In this document: positions 1 through 10,300 of the stretch, piece after piece
Layout of the letters: each line of letters begins with the position of its first letter
How positions within the stretch are numbered: the stretch's first letter is position 1
Origin: Tannerella sp.
GTDB lineage: Bacteria; Bacteroidota; Bacteroidia; Bacteroidales; Tannerellaceae
Direction of reading: 5' to 3'
Assembly: GCA_031285565.1 (NCBI GenBank)
Contig: JAITVY010000069.1
Location: 1-40,277 of the forward strand
DNA length: 40,277 nucleotides
Made by a program: the position numbers and the translations under genes
Notes under the pieces: model-generated
Told to the model about the DNA's origin: nothing
Databases searched by the model: none
Seen by the model: only the letters and a program-made list of their open reading frames with translations

Positions 1-355
1 TATCATAACGGGTGTGGGAACCACTTTTATACGTTTGCATAAAACTCTTTTTTGCAAATATATAATTTCTCCGCCTAAAGGCGGGGGATTTCACCCATCC
101 CAGAATTATAAATTAAAAATTCCATATTTCAAACCGGCTATAGCCAATCTTCGATTCTATATTCAACATCAATCTTTTTCACCTATTCATCACCAAAATT
201 ACATTATTGTTCAACATTCAATAAACAATAATACACCTATTTTACTCCCAAAATAATGAAATGAACAATATTGAACGGATTGAAAACATATGTACTAACT
301 GCTGATAGTCATTAACCCTATTTTTGTTATCCATACCAAACCAAAGGAAATATTC
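1..355. other. Intergenic region upstream of the sulfatase gene
   Basis: No convincing gene is visible. At 71-84 a short perfect hairpin (CCGCCT, AA, AGGCGG) is followed by a G-run; it could be the end of a transcript entering from the left, but it has no T-tract. The stretch from about 110 to 300 is AT-rich with short repeated words such as ATTCAACA and resembles Bacteroidales promoter DNA. At 319-326 the word TATTTTTG fits the -7 element TAnnTTTG, 30 bases before the sulfatase ATG, but I see no good TTTG 19-20 bases upstream of it. Confidence 0.4.
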
Positions 356-2023
356 ATGAAAAAAGCAACATTCCTATTAAGCGCATTAGTTACGGGTACA
401 TTCTCTTTCGCCCAGGAGAAACCGAATATCATCGTCATCCTCGCAGACGATCTCGGCTTTTCCGACCTGGGTTGTTTCGGCGGAGAAATTAACACCCCTA
501 ATCTTGACAAACTGTCTGAAAACGGCTTACGTATCACCCAAATGTATAATAGCGCCAGAAGCTGCCCATCCAGAGCTTGCCTGCTAACAGGCTTGTATCC
601 TCATCAGGCAGGTCTCGGACATATGGACGGTAAAAGTCCGGAATGGCCGCGCGGATATGCAGGAATGCGCAGTAACGACAATGTTACCATTGCCGAAGTA
701 ATGAAAGACGCCGGCTATTTTACAGCAATGGCCGGAAAATGGCATGTTGGCAAAGCAAAAACCCCCATCGACCGCGGATTTGATGAATACTACGGATTAT
801 TGGGAGGTTTTGATTCATTCTGGAACCCCGATGTATATACCCGGTTACCCGAAGACAGAACATCACGTACATATAAAGAAGATGAATTCTATGCAACTAA
901 CGTAATAACAGATTATGCAATCGACTTCATCAATCAGGCTAATGACAAAAAGCAACCTCTTTTCCTTTATCTGGCATATAATGCACCACATTTCCCATTG
1001 CAAGCCCCAAAAGAAGTTACCGATAAATATATGGAAACTTATATGCAAGGCTGGGATCAAATCCGAGACGAACGCTGGAAACGTATTGCAAAGATGGGAA
1101 TTATGCAGGGCAATCCGGATCTGAGTCCGAGAGGAATGGTAACCGAAAGTTTCCATGTTGACGAAAACTATCCGTTGCCGGCATGGAACAGCCTCACATC
1201 CGATCAGCAAAAAGACCTCGCACGCCGTATGGCAATCTTTGCAGCGATGGTAGATATTATGGACGAAAACATCGGTAAAGTCATCCGGACATTAAAAGAC
1301 AATAACCAGTTCGAGAATACCTTTATCATATTTATGTCCGATAATGGCGCATGTGCCGAATGGCATGAGTTTGGCTTCGATTTCCGTACAGGAGTAAAAT
1401 ATCATACGCATGTTGGGCAGGAACTGGATAGCATGGGACTAAAAGGAACCTACCACCACTACGGAACCGGATGGGCGAACGCATGTAATACACCGTTGAA
1501 CCTTTACAAACACTTTGCCCACGAAGGAGGAATTTCAACACCCTGCATAGTCAGTTGGGGAAATAAAATAAAAGACAAAGGCGGAATAGACTACCAACCT
1601 TGTCACTTCTCTGATATTATGGCGACCTGTATTGAACTGGCCGGAACAACATACCCCGAAACATATAAAGGAAATAAAATAACACCGATAGCCGGGATAT
1701 CGATTCTTCCGGTTGTGAAAGGCGAAAAAATGCCGGAAAGGTATATTTATGCCGAACACGAAGGCAATAGAATGGTACGTCAGGGAAACTGGAAGCTGGT
1801 TTCCGCCCATTTCAACAAAGATCAGTGGGAGCTTTACAATATTGCTGTCGACAGAACCGAGCAACATAACCTGGCTCCGCAATATCCTGAAAAAGTGAAA
1901 GATCTGACAAAAGCCTATTTCGAATGGGCAGACAAATCCGATGTGATCTATTTCCCTAAACTGTATAATAAATATGCCAAAGGTCGCAAGGCAGATTTAA
2001 AGGAATATGAAGAAAAGCATTAG
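356..2023 (+). CDS. Sulfatase, arylsulfatase-like, serine-type
   Basis: A 555-residue secreted sulfatase expected to hydrolyse sulfate esters on a glycan in the periplasm. Residues 1-20 form a signal peptide ending at FAQ. The alkaline-phosphatase-like fold is marked by the metal-binding DD at 31-32, the signature S69-C70-P71-S72-R73 followed by ACLLTG, the motif AGKWHVGK, and the later metal-binding segment SDNGA. In the family the first signature residue becomes formylglycine. Here it is serine, so activation should need an anaerobic radical-SAM maturase (anSME) rather than the aerobic cysteine-specific enzyme. No maturase gene is in the window. The C-terminal part (YAEHEGNRMVRQGNWKLV) is typical of the family. 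It is followed by GH2 and GH43-like genes on the same strand, which fits a glycan-degrading locus. The substrate cannot be told from the sequence. Confidence 0.93.
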   Translation: MKKATFLLSALVTGTFSFAQEKPNIIVILADDLGFSDLGCFGGEINTPNLDKLSENGLRITQMYNSARSCPSRACLLTGLYPHQAGLGHMDGKSPEWPRGYAGMRSNDNVTIAEVMKDAGYFTAMAGKWHVGKAKTPIDRGFDEYYGLLGGFDSFWNPDVYTRLPEDRTSRTYKEDEFYATNVITDYAIDFINQANDKKQPLFLYLAYNAPHFPLQAPKEVTDKYMETYMQGWDQIRDERWKRIAKMGIMQGNPDLSPRGMVTESFHVDENYPLPAWNSLTSDQQKDLARRMAIFAAMVDIMDENIGKVIRTLKDNNQFENTFIIFMSDNGACAEWHEFGFDFRTGVKYHTHVGQELDSMGLKGTYHHYGTGWANACNTPLNLYKHFAHEGGISTPCIVSWGNKIKDKGGIDYQPCHFSDIMATCIELAGTTYPETYKGNKITPIAGISILPVVKGEKMPERYIYAEHEGNRMVRQGNWKLVSAHFNKDQWELYNIAVDRTEQHNLAPQYPEKVKDLTKAYFEWADKSDVIYFPKLYNKYAKGRKADLKEYEEKH

Positions 2024-2327
2024 CGAATGCTGCTAACATTGGGTAATATAGTTTTTATTTTCTTTGGCTTGATCCAAAGAAACAAAAATCAAGACTTCGT
2101 GTGCTTCACTCATAAAACTGCGCTCAGCAGCTAAAATCTATGAACTCGCTTCCGTAAGAAGCTCAGACAGCATAGATTTTCACACTGCTTTCACTTGTTT
2201 TATGGCTCACCACACAAGGTCGAAAGAAGAGTGATTTTGGATGCTGTCTGTTTTATTGATATAAATATTTAATATTAACTTGAAACATTAAACATTGAAC
2301 ATTGAACAACATAAACTTTTAATAAAC
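2024..2327. repeat. Intergenic palindromic element, probably a dispersed repeat
   Basis: This stretch has no gene but contains nested inverted repeats. A perfect hairpin lies at 2060-2081 (TTCTTTGG, CTTGAT, CCAAAGAA). Downstream is a larger imperfect palindrome of about 130 bp. CTTCGTGTG pairs roughly with CACACAAGG, CATAAAAC (about 2111) pairs with GTTTTATG, and AAAATCTATG (2133-2142) pairs with CATAGATTTT (2171-2180). I recall similar text between genes of Bacteroidales genomes, so a dispersed non-coding repeat is likely; that is memory, not a search. Confidence 0.5.
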
Positions 2328-4532
2328 ATGAAACGATTAACACTTTCTTTACTATCAGCAATCATGTGCATGCCTGTTTTTGCATGGACACCAAAAGGAG
2401 ACAAAATCAAAACAAAATGGGCTACCGAGGTTACACCGCAAAACGTATGGCAAACGTACCCCCGTCCGCAACTGAAACGTACTGACTGGAAAAACCTCAA
2501 TGGTCTGTGGGAATACCAGGTAACCGATATGGCAGCTAAAAAAAACAGTGTCAAATACGGAAATGAAATTCTTGTTCCATTTGCTATCGAATCGTCATTA
2601 TCAGGGGTAGCACAAACGTTCAACCCTACCGACAAGCTTTGGTATCGCAAAGAATTTACCTTAGAGCCATCATGGAAAAACAAACAAATCATACTTCATT
2701 TCGGGGCAGTCGACTATGAATGCCAGGTATGGGTAAACAACAAATTAGTCGGAAGCCATAAAGGTGGGAATAATCCTTTTTCGTTTGATATTACCAAACA
2801 ATTGAAAGGAAGCGGAACACAAACGATTGAATTAAGTGTTGTTGATCCGACAGACACAGAATCTATTACCCGTGGCAAACAGCAGCTTAACCAGGTAAGC
2901 ATCTGGTACACTCCCGTATCCGGCATCTGGCAAACAGTCTGGTTGGAACCTGTAAATAAAACCAATATCAAAAGCATATTACCTCAAGCCGATATCAATA
3001 AAAACACCATTGCATTAGATTTTGACATCAACGGATCAGCAGGAAACGAAACCCTGAACATCAAGGTGATGGATAATGGCAAAGAAATAGCTTCCATAAA
3101 CCAAAAAGCAACAAAAAACATTGAAATACCATTACCAGCAACTCAATTATGGACCCCTGAAACTCCTAAATTATACGACCTGGAAGTCACATTGGTCAGA
3201 AATAATCAGGAGCTTGACAAAGTAAAGACCTACTTTGCCATGCGTGAAGTATCCAAAAAGAAAGATGCACAAGGATATTACAGGATCCACCTGAATAACG
3301 AACCCATATTCCAGTACGGTCCCTTAGACCAGGGATGGTGGCCTGATGGGCTACTCACCCCTCCTTCGCCCGAAGCAATGATATGGGATATGATTCAACT
3401 GAAAGAAATGGGGTTTAATACCATCCGCAAGCACATCAAAGTAGAACCCGCGCTTTACTATTACTATGCCGACTCCTTAGGCATTATGATCTGGCAGGAT
3501 ATGCCGTCAGGATTTGCTACAGCCCGTAAAGAGCAGGAACATGTCAAACATAATGCAGCAACAGATTGGGATGCACCGGCTGCTACTGCACAACAATGGT
3601 GGAAAGAATTAACCGAAATGATCAACGACCTTCGCTTTTTTCCCTCCATCACTACATGGGTTGTGTTTAACGAAGGATGGGGGCAACATAATACCCGCGA
3701 AAATGTAGAGAAAGTGATGCAAATGGATAAAACCCGCATCATCGATGGAGTAACCGGCTGGACAGATCGTAATGTCGGCGATATGTACGATGTTCACAAT
3801 TATCCCTCCACGTCCATGATTCTCCCGGCATATACCAATGACAGAATATCTGTATTAGGTGAATTCGGTGGACTGGGATTACCAATCCAGGGCTCCCTAT
3901 GGGATCCGAACATGCGAAACTGGGGATACAAAAACATTGAAGGTGGCGTTGACCTTATAAGCGATTACGGCCGTCTGATGTTCGATCTGGAGACCCTCAT
4001 CGCACAGGGACTAAGCGCAGCAATTTATACACAGACCACTGATGTGGAAGGCGAAGTAAATGGTCTGATAACCTATGATCGCAAGACCATTAAAATACCG
4101 AAAGAATACCTGAACATCCTGCACTCACGATTATACAAAACGAAGTCCATAAAAGCGACAACATTAATCGATGATGCACAAGGCGGAAGAACACAACAAC
4201 GTGAGATAAGTATCGACGGCGTTTCACAAAAAGTGACAACACCATTTGCCATTAACGGAACAAAAACAGTTTATTCAAAACAGACATTCAATGCTGATAA
4301 AGCTTACGAAAACCTGTCTTTGTTCCTGAATGTAAGGGGAAATACAAAAGTTAAACTGAATGGCATCACAATCTACGAACAATGGGTCAGGCAAACGCGT
4401 AGCCATAATCAATATAATGTAAGCGATTATTCAAACTATCTGAAGATAGGCGAAAATGTACTTGAAATAGAAGTTGTTCATGACGATACGAAAAATCCTA
4501 TGAACTTTGATTATGGATTGAAAGCATATTAA
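2328..4532 (+). CDS. Glycoside hydrolase family 2 protein
   Basis: A 734-residue secreted GH2 glycosidase (beta-galactosidase, beta-glucuronidase or beta-mannosidase type). I take the ATG at 2328 rather than an in-frame ATG at 2295, because residues 1-19 from 2328 make a clean signal peptide (MKRLTLSLL...PVFA). The order is a jelly-roll sugar-binding domain (WYRKEFTL, then VDYECQVWVNNKLVGSHKGG), an Ig-like domain, then a TIM barrel. The acid/base glutamate is E449 in FNEGWGQ and the nucleophile is E512 in LGEFGGLG. Both are intact. The C-terminus carries another beta-rich domain. It lies 304 bp after the sulfatase, so it may have its own transcript. Substrate specificity within GH2 cannot be read by eye. 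Confidence 0.9.
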   Translation: MKRLTLSLLSAIMCMPVFAWTPKGDKIKTKWATEVTPQNVWQTYPRPQLKRTDWKNLNGLWEYQVTDMAAKKNSVKYGNEILVPFAIESSLSGVAQTFNPTDKLWYRKEFTLEPSWKNKQIILHFGAVDYECQVWVNNKLVGSHKGGNNPFSFDITKQLKGSGTQTIELSVVDPTDTESITRGKQQLNQVSIWYTPVSGIWQTVWLEPVNKTNIKSILPQADINKNTIALDFDINGSAGNETLNIKVMDNGKEIASINQKATKNIEIPLPATQLWTPETPKLYDLEVTLVRNNQELDKVKTYFAMREVSKKKDAQGYYRIHLNNEPIFQYGPLDQGWWPDGLLTPPSPEAMIWDMIQLKEMGFNTIRKHIKVEPALYYYYADSLGIMIWQDMPSGFATARKEQEHVKHNAATDWDAPAATAQQWWKELTEMINDLRFFPSITTWVVFNEGWGQHNTRENVEKVMQMDKTRIIDGVTGWTDRNVGDMYDVHNYPSTSMILPAYTNDRISVLGEFGGLGLPIQGSLWDPNMRNWGYKNIEGGVDLISDYGRLMFDLETLIAQGLSAAIYTQTTDVEGEVNGLITYDRKTIKIPKEYLNILHSRLYKTKSIKATTLIDDAQGGRTQQREISIDGVSQKVTTPFAINGTKTVYSKQTFNADKAYENLSLFLNVRGNTKVKLNGITIYEQWVRQTRSHNQYNVSDYSNYLKIGENVLEIEVVHDDTKNPMNFDYGLKAY

Positions 4533-4597
4533 GTCATAAGGTTCCGTTGAAGATGTATTAAACGTAGGATAATACAATCGAAATATCAAAAACACTC

Positions 4598-4741
4598 CGT
4601 CATTCCGAATGTTTTAAGTAGCGAGCGCAGAAGCCAAATTTATTTGGATTATGCCGAGTCACGCAAAACAACTAATTTAATTGAATGAAAGGAGGAATCG
4701 CATTGTGGCTATGGCGATTTCTCTCGTTGGTCGAAATGACG
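4598..4741. repeat. Intergenic inverted-repeat element
   Basis: Outer arms at 4598-4608 (CGTCATTCCGA) and 4731-4741 (TCGAAATGACG) are inverted with one mismatch. An inner hairpin pairs 4692-4701 (GAGGAATCGC) with 4714-4723 (GCGATTTCTC), again with one mismatch. No reading frame fits. Elements of the kind 'CGTCATTCCGAGC...GAGGAATC...GAAATGACG' are common between genes of Bacteroidetes, so I read this as a dispersed palindromic repeat between the GH2 and GH43-like genes. Confidence 0.55.
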
Positions 4742-4823
4742 ATTGCTTTTGTTTTATCATTTCCACAAGGCTGACTCTATAATTTCCTACTTAACACAAC
4801 GAATCACATGAAAACAAATAACG

Positions 4824-5957
4824 ATGAAACAAATAACACTATTCATTACATCCGTCATTCTTCTTGCAGCATGTAATATGCCTCCATCAGATAGAGAAGA
4901 AAAAGAGAAAGCCCTGAAAGAACACAATCAGGCCATCTATTTAAAAGACGGTTGGATTCGGGATCCCTATATCTATCTGGCTCCGGATGGCTACTACTAC
5001 CTTACAGGAACTACGCCTGTGCCCAATGATCCACGCGAGAAAGATGACAAATACAACCTCGGGCTAACCGAAGCTGCCCTAAAAATCGGCTTGAATCCCA
5101 GTATTGTTGGTTATAAAATAAGGGTATGGCGTAGCGACAATCTGCTTGACTGGGAATATCTGGGAGAACCGTTCTCTTTGGATCAGGGATACTGGGCAAA
5201 GCAAAACCCTGAAGCATTTAAAGAAGTACCGCAAAACGAATGGTTCCTCTGGGCGCCGGAAATATTTAATATTGATGGCGACTGGATATTTGTTCATACC
5301 TCTCCACGTCCGCAACAAGGAGGAGCTAACCTTGTCGTAAAAAAAGAAGGATTAATGAGCGATCAGTTTGAGTTCCCAATGGGAGAAGATATACAGTTCA
5401 AACATGATCCGTCCCTTTTTAAAGATAATGACGGAACATGGTACCTGTTATGGGGTAATACTATGATACAGCCCATTAAACCGGGATTTACTGGATTAAC
5501 CGGCGAACCGGTACGTATTGATCCGTCTAACCGAAGGATCGGGCACGAAGGTGCAACCATCCGCAAGATTGGAAACAAATATGTGCACTTCGGTACAGCA
5601 TGGTCCACCGACCAGGGAAGAAAAGGTTCTTACAACCTGTATTATTGTACAGCCGATTCTATAACCGGTCCGTATGGAGAAAGAAAGTTCGCCGGACGTT
5701 TCCTCGGACACGGGACACCTTTTCAGGATAAAGAAGGTCGTTGGTGGTGTACGGCATTTTTCAATGGAAACGTACCTCCGATCGATGATACGGATATCGA
5801 GAACTGCGACTTAAGCGAAACAGCACAGAGTATTAACGAACAGGGAACAACGATCGTTCCGCTCGAAGTAAAAATATTAGAAGACGGAGATATTTACATT
5901 CGTGCAAAAGACGAAAGATATGCCCACCCCGGCCCTGATGAAGTACAACAGTTTTAA
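4824..5957 (+). CDS. GH43-like five-bladed beta-propeller lipoprotein
   Basis: A 377-residue protein with a lipoprotein signal (lipobox LAAC, C17), so probably anchored in a membrane and facing outward. The body reads as a GH43/GH117-type beta-propeller. An early RDPYIYLAPDGYYYL carries the usual first acidic residue, the middle has HDPSLFKDNDGTWYLLWG, and IGHEGATIRKIGNKYVHFG carries a candidate acid glutamate. Members remove arabinose, xylose, galactose or anhydrogalactose units. An ATG at 4808 is out of frame with this gene, so 4824 is the start. Together with the sulfatase and GH2 genes it makes a small degradative set. Whether it belongs to GH43, GH117 or a neighbouring unclassified clan member is open. 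Confidence 0.75.
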   Translation: MKQITLFITSVILLAACNMPPSDREEKEKALKEHNQAIYLKDGWIRDPYIYLAPDGYYYLTGTTPVPNDPREKDDKYNLGLTEAALKIGLNPSIVGYKIRVWRSDNLLDWEYLGEPFSLDQGYWAKQNPEAFKEVPQNEWFLWAPEIFNIDGDWIFVHTSPRPQQGGANLVVKKEGLMSDQFEFPMGEDIQFKHDPSLFKDNDGTWYLLWGNTMIQPIKPGFTGLTGEPVRIDPSNRRIGHEGATIRKIGNKYVHFGTAWSTDQGRKGSYNLYYCTADSITGPYGERKFAGRFLGHGTPFQDKEGRWWCTAFFNGNVPPIDDTDIENCDLSETAQSINEQGTTIVPLEVKILEDGDIYIRAKDERYAHPGPDEVQQF

Positions 5958-6122
5958 ATAACCACATAACAAAATCGATTATAGGTTTGATAAGTAAATG
6001 AAAAAAGAATTTGTAAATTTGACAGATTAAATATTTCAAGATCAAATGATCTGGATTACAATTATATTGTAGTCGCAATTCATAACATATTAATTTGCTA
6101 TTAGTTAGTGTTATATTAATAA

Positions 6123-7247
6123 ATGTCATTTATGGGTGCTGATTTAATAAAAGATTCAGAATTTAAGCAATGGCTTGTCGATTTGAAAAGTCGTATCCGT
6201 CAAAGCCAGATGAAAGCAGCTATAAAAGTCAATTCCGAATTATTGCACTTATATTGGGATTTGGGACATGATATAGTTGTGCGTCAAATGGATGCTGTTT
6301 GGGGAAGTGGATTCTTTGATAAGTTAAGCAATGAATTGATGAAGGAGTTTCCAGACATGAAAGGATTTTCAAAGTCAAATCTATATTACGTCAAACAGTT
6401 TTATCTTTTTTATACTCAAGCAGGAGAGAGTTTCCACCAGATTGGTGGAAATTTCAAAACAGCTAAAAATAAAGAAATTACAATTCGTCACCAAGTTGGT
6501 GACGAATTAGGAGACCACCCAATATTTCAAATTCCCTGGCGTCATCATGTGGAAATATTCACTAAATGCAAATCCGTACATGAAGCCTTATTCTATGTTC
6601 AAAAAACAATCAAGAATGGCTGGAGCAGAGCTGTATTGATGAATTTTATTGATGCCGATTTATACCAAACACAAGGAAAATCTATTAATAACTTTGACAA
6701 ATTATTGCCTGATGTTCAAAGTGATTTGGCTAAAGAAACCTTAAAAGATCCATATAATTTTGATTTTCTGACATTAACAGAAAACTATAAAGAAAAAGAA
6801 CTAGAAGATGCTTTAGTTACAAACATCACAACATTCTTATTGGAGTTAGGGCAAGGTTTTGCCTTTGTCGGGAAGCAATACCCGATAAAAGTCAGTAGTA
6901 AGGAGCGGAACATAGATTTACTATTCTATCACTTAGAACTGCGTTGTTATGTAGTTTTGGAGCTTAAAGTCAAGGAGTTTGAACCGGAACATACCGGTAA
7001 ACTCGGATATTATATAGCAGCAGTTAATAATCAACTGAAAAAAGATATAGATAATCCTACAATTGGGTTACTTATCTGCAAGACAAAAGATAATATTGAA
7101 GCTCAATACTCATTAGAAAGTAGTAGTCAGCCGATAGGTATTTCAGAATATACATTTTCAAAATTGTTGCCGGAAAACTTCAAATCCTCACTCCCTTCTA
7201 TTGAAGAAATAGAGAGAGAATTAAATCAGGAAGAGGAGAACGGATAA
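6123..7247 (+). CDS. YhcG-family (DUF1016) PD-(D/E)xK nuclease-domain protein
   Basis: A 374-residue protein of the YhcG/DUF1016 family. Residues 10-160 are the N-terminal winged-helix-like region (SELLHLYWDLGHDI, then FSKSNLYYVKQFYLFY). The C-terminal part from about 240 is a restriction-endonuclease-like fold with D265 (NIDLLFYH) and E280-x-K282 (VVLELKVK), so the catalytic residues look intact. Family members occur singly, beside type I restriction systems and in defence islands; their role is unsettled. An ATG at 6132 is an alternative start. The gene and its flanks look more AT-rich than the CAZyme genes around them, and it splits the GH43-like gene from the hybrid regulator, which suggests insertion. 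No restriction subunits are adjacent. Confidence 0.85.
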   Translation: MSFMGADLIKDSEFKQWLVDLKSRIRQSQMKAAIKVNSELLHLYWDLGHDIVVRQMDAVWGSGFFDKLSNELMKEFPDMKGFSKSNLYYVKQFYLFYTQAGESFHQIGGNFKTAKNKEITIRHQVGDELGDHPIFQIPWRHHVEIFTKCKSVHEALFYVQKTIKNGWSRAVLMNFIDADLYQTQGKSINNFDKLLPDVQSDLAKETLKDPYNFDFLTLTENYKEKELEDALVTNITTFLLELGQGFAFVGKQYPIKVSSKERNIDLLFYHLELRCYVVLELKVKEFEPEHTGKLGYYIAAVNNQLKKDIDNPTIGLLICKTKDNIEAQYSLESSSQPIGISEYTFSKLLPENFKSSLPSIEEIERELNQEEENG

Positions 7248-7268
7248 TAGGAACAATAATGATACCAC

Positions 7269-7343
7269 ATGTCTGAACCCGAATTATTAAAGCGAATTGC
7301 CAAACCGGAAACTCTGAATCTTGAGTTACTTGCTGAAGAATGA
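7269..7343 (+). CDS. Possible 24-residue leader or remnant peptide ahead of the hybrid regulator
   Basis: An ATG at 7269 opens a 24-codon frame (MSEPELLKRIAKPETLNLEL, then LAEE) whose TGA overlaps the ATG of the hybrid regulator (ATGA at 7340-7343). It could be translationally coupled to the regulator. It could also be the surviving N-terminus of a gene lost when the YhcG gene came in: the ELLKRIA opening is typical of the start of a normal protein. Coding status is uncertain. Confidence 0.3.
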   Translation: MSEPELLKRIAKPETLNLELLAEE

Positions 7344-10300
7344 AATACTCTACCACATACAGGCTATGCTGTCTAACATTGTTATTTGTATTTCTCGCTA
7401 TACAAAACCCTGCTGCTATTAACCGGAATATCCGTTTTATTCATTTGACTAATAACGAGGGGCTTCCGGGAAACAGCGTATATTCTATTTGCCAGGACTA
7501 CAGGGGGTTCATCTGGATCGGGACTAAAAGCGGACTGTGCAAATACGATGGTAATACCGTATCCGGTTATGATCTGGAAATACATTCCGGAGTAAGATCC
7601 GGCAACGGGCAAGTACGGCAGGTTTTTCAGGATAGCCAAAACAGATTATGGGTCGTTGCACAGAAAAGTGTAAATCTGTATGACCGGGAAAAAGATATGT
7701 TCAGTTACATTGAAACAGATTCTTCATTTACATTCCGTAAAACCATCTGTGAAGATAATAAGGGGGTTATTTATATTGCGGGTTCAGGTGTTCAGGTATA
7801 TAATGAAAAAGAAAAAAAATTCGAAACCATATATCCGGAAATAGATACAAACATTACTGAAAATATCAACTCTATTACTTCAGATACCGATGGAAAAATC
7901 TGGTTGGGGAAAAATTCCAGGGGACTGGTCTCCGTAGACACCCAAACCGGTAAACAAATCAGTTACAGGCATAACCCCAATGATCCGCATTCCCTGATTT
8001 CTGACCGTATTGTAGCAATTTATACAGACAAAAAAGGTCATATCTGGGTCGGATCCGAAAGTAAAGGTGTCTGTTATCTGGATCAGGCAACCCAAACATT
8101 TCATTCCATTAAAGGATTCCCGGAAATATGTGTACGCGCCTTTGCCGAAGATCAAAGCGGTAATTTATGGCTGGGAACCGAAAACGGATTATATATTTAT
8201 TCCCCGGAAACAGGAGAATATACCAACTACAAACAAAACTACAACGACAGGTATTCCCTGAATGATAACGCGATTTACACGATATTCCGCGACAGGGAGG
8301 ATAATATCCTTATGGGGACCTATTTCGGAGGGATCAATATTTTTCCCAGTTCATTCCGCCAGTTTCTTTATTACGACTACGGGTATTCAGATAATTATCT
8401 TTCGGGTAAAGCGGTCAGACAGATTACCGGTGACAAAAATGAAAATCTATGGATAGCCACAGAAGACGGGGGATTGAATTATTACAACCGGGATAAAGAT
8501 CAATTTGCACATTTTGTTCCCAAAACCGGAACGAATAGTATCTCATATCATAACGTACATTCCGTACTGCTCGATTCGTATAGTAACTTATGGATAGGAA
8601 CATATCTGGGAGGGTTAAACAAATATAACCTTACCACAAAAACGTTTACCCATTATTCGTACCTCATTTATCCGGAATTGCTTGTCGATAATGTTTTTAT
8701 TCTACTGGAAGACCGGGATAAAAAAATATGGATCGGCACAACAAACGGGCTAACTGTGTATGACCCGGAGACAAATAAATTCCAGCGGTTTAAATCTGCG
8801 ATACTCGGCTCGCGAAGTATAGATTATCTATACGAAGATTCCGAAGGAGGTATATGGATTGCCTCCCGCAATAACGGAATCTATTGCTATAACAAATCAA
8901 ATGACGATTTGCAGAATTTCTCCTATAATGCAGATGGCACCGGACTTTCTGATAATTTTATCAATTATATCTTCGAAGACAGCGACCGGAACATATGGAT
9001 AGCCACCCATGAAGGAGGTATCTGCAAATACAATAAACGATCGGATACATTCACTACATTTACAACGAAAGACGGTTTGCCATCCAATACGATCTACAGC
9101 ATTATTGAAAGCAACAACGGCAATTTATGGATCAGTACGAATAACGGTCTAAGTTGCCTGAATATAGATGATTACACATTCACCAACTATTCCGTCAGTG
9201 AAGGATTACCCAATAAACAATTCAATTATAACTCTGCCTGGAAAGCGCAGGACGGACTCTTATTCTTCGGTACAATAAACGGGATGATTGCCTTTTACCC
9301 CGAAGATCTGCAAACGATAAAAAACATAGCCAAAGTTGAATTTTCGTCTTTAAAAATACTGGGCAATACCATAAGGCCGGAAGATGAAAATTCACCTTTA
9401 CACAAAAGTATTGCAGAAACCGAAGAAATCAAATTGAACAGTGAGCAGGCAAAATCTTTCACACTGGATTTCACCGTTCCCACACTGAGCCATCCAAACA
9501 GTATCTTCTTCGCCATAAAACTCAATACAGACAGGGATTGGAGTTATATCGGCGCACAGAATCACATTACGTATGCCAATCTACCTCCGGGAGAATATAT
9601 GTTACAAATTAAAGCGGCATTCAACAACCGGTGGACAGGTAACGAGCCTGTCAAATCCATGCGGATTATTATATCGCCACCTTTCTGGAAATCTACCATT
9701 GCATACATCATTTATCTGGGATTGTTAATACTTTCCGCATTTCTAATCTTTCTGTCTGTAAAAAGAAGACAGGATGAAAAACGGATGATACTGGCGGAAA
9801 GACTGGAAAAAGAAAAAATCCGGGAGATAAACGCTTTAAAGCTCAATTTCTTCACCAAAATATCCCATGAATTAAGAACGCCGTTAACTTTGATCCTTAC
9901 CCCTATCCAGTCATATCTGGATAAGAATATATTCAGGCCGGAGATTCGGTCTAAAATGAAGTTAGTTGCCGACAATGCCCGGCGAATGAATAATCTCGTC
10001 GATGAGTTAATCCTTTTTACAAAAATTGAAACCAAACAGGAAAAGATTCGCGTAAAAAAAGGAGACCTGTTAAGCTTCATCGAAATAATTTGTGAAGGTT
10101 TTGAAATTCTGGCCGAAGAGAAAGGATTGAACTTCATTACAGACATTTCCACCTCAGATAACGAAGTCTGGTTTGCCCCGGTTAAAGTTGAAAAAATCAT
10201 CTACAACCTATTATCGAATGCTTTCAAATACACGGATGAAGGAGAAATCATCGTAAAAGCATCTTATAAACATATCAACGGATTTACTTATCTTCACCTG

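Noticed and set aside
9712..10200. 162-codon minus-strand reading frame
   Set aside because: It lies wholly opposite the kinase domain of the hybrid regulator and is serine/isoleucine-rich, as expected of a shadow frame.
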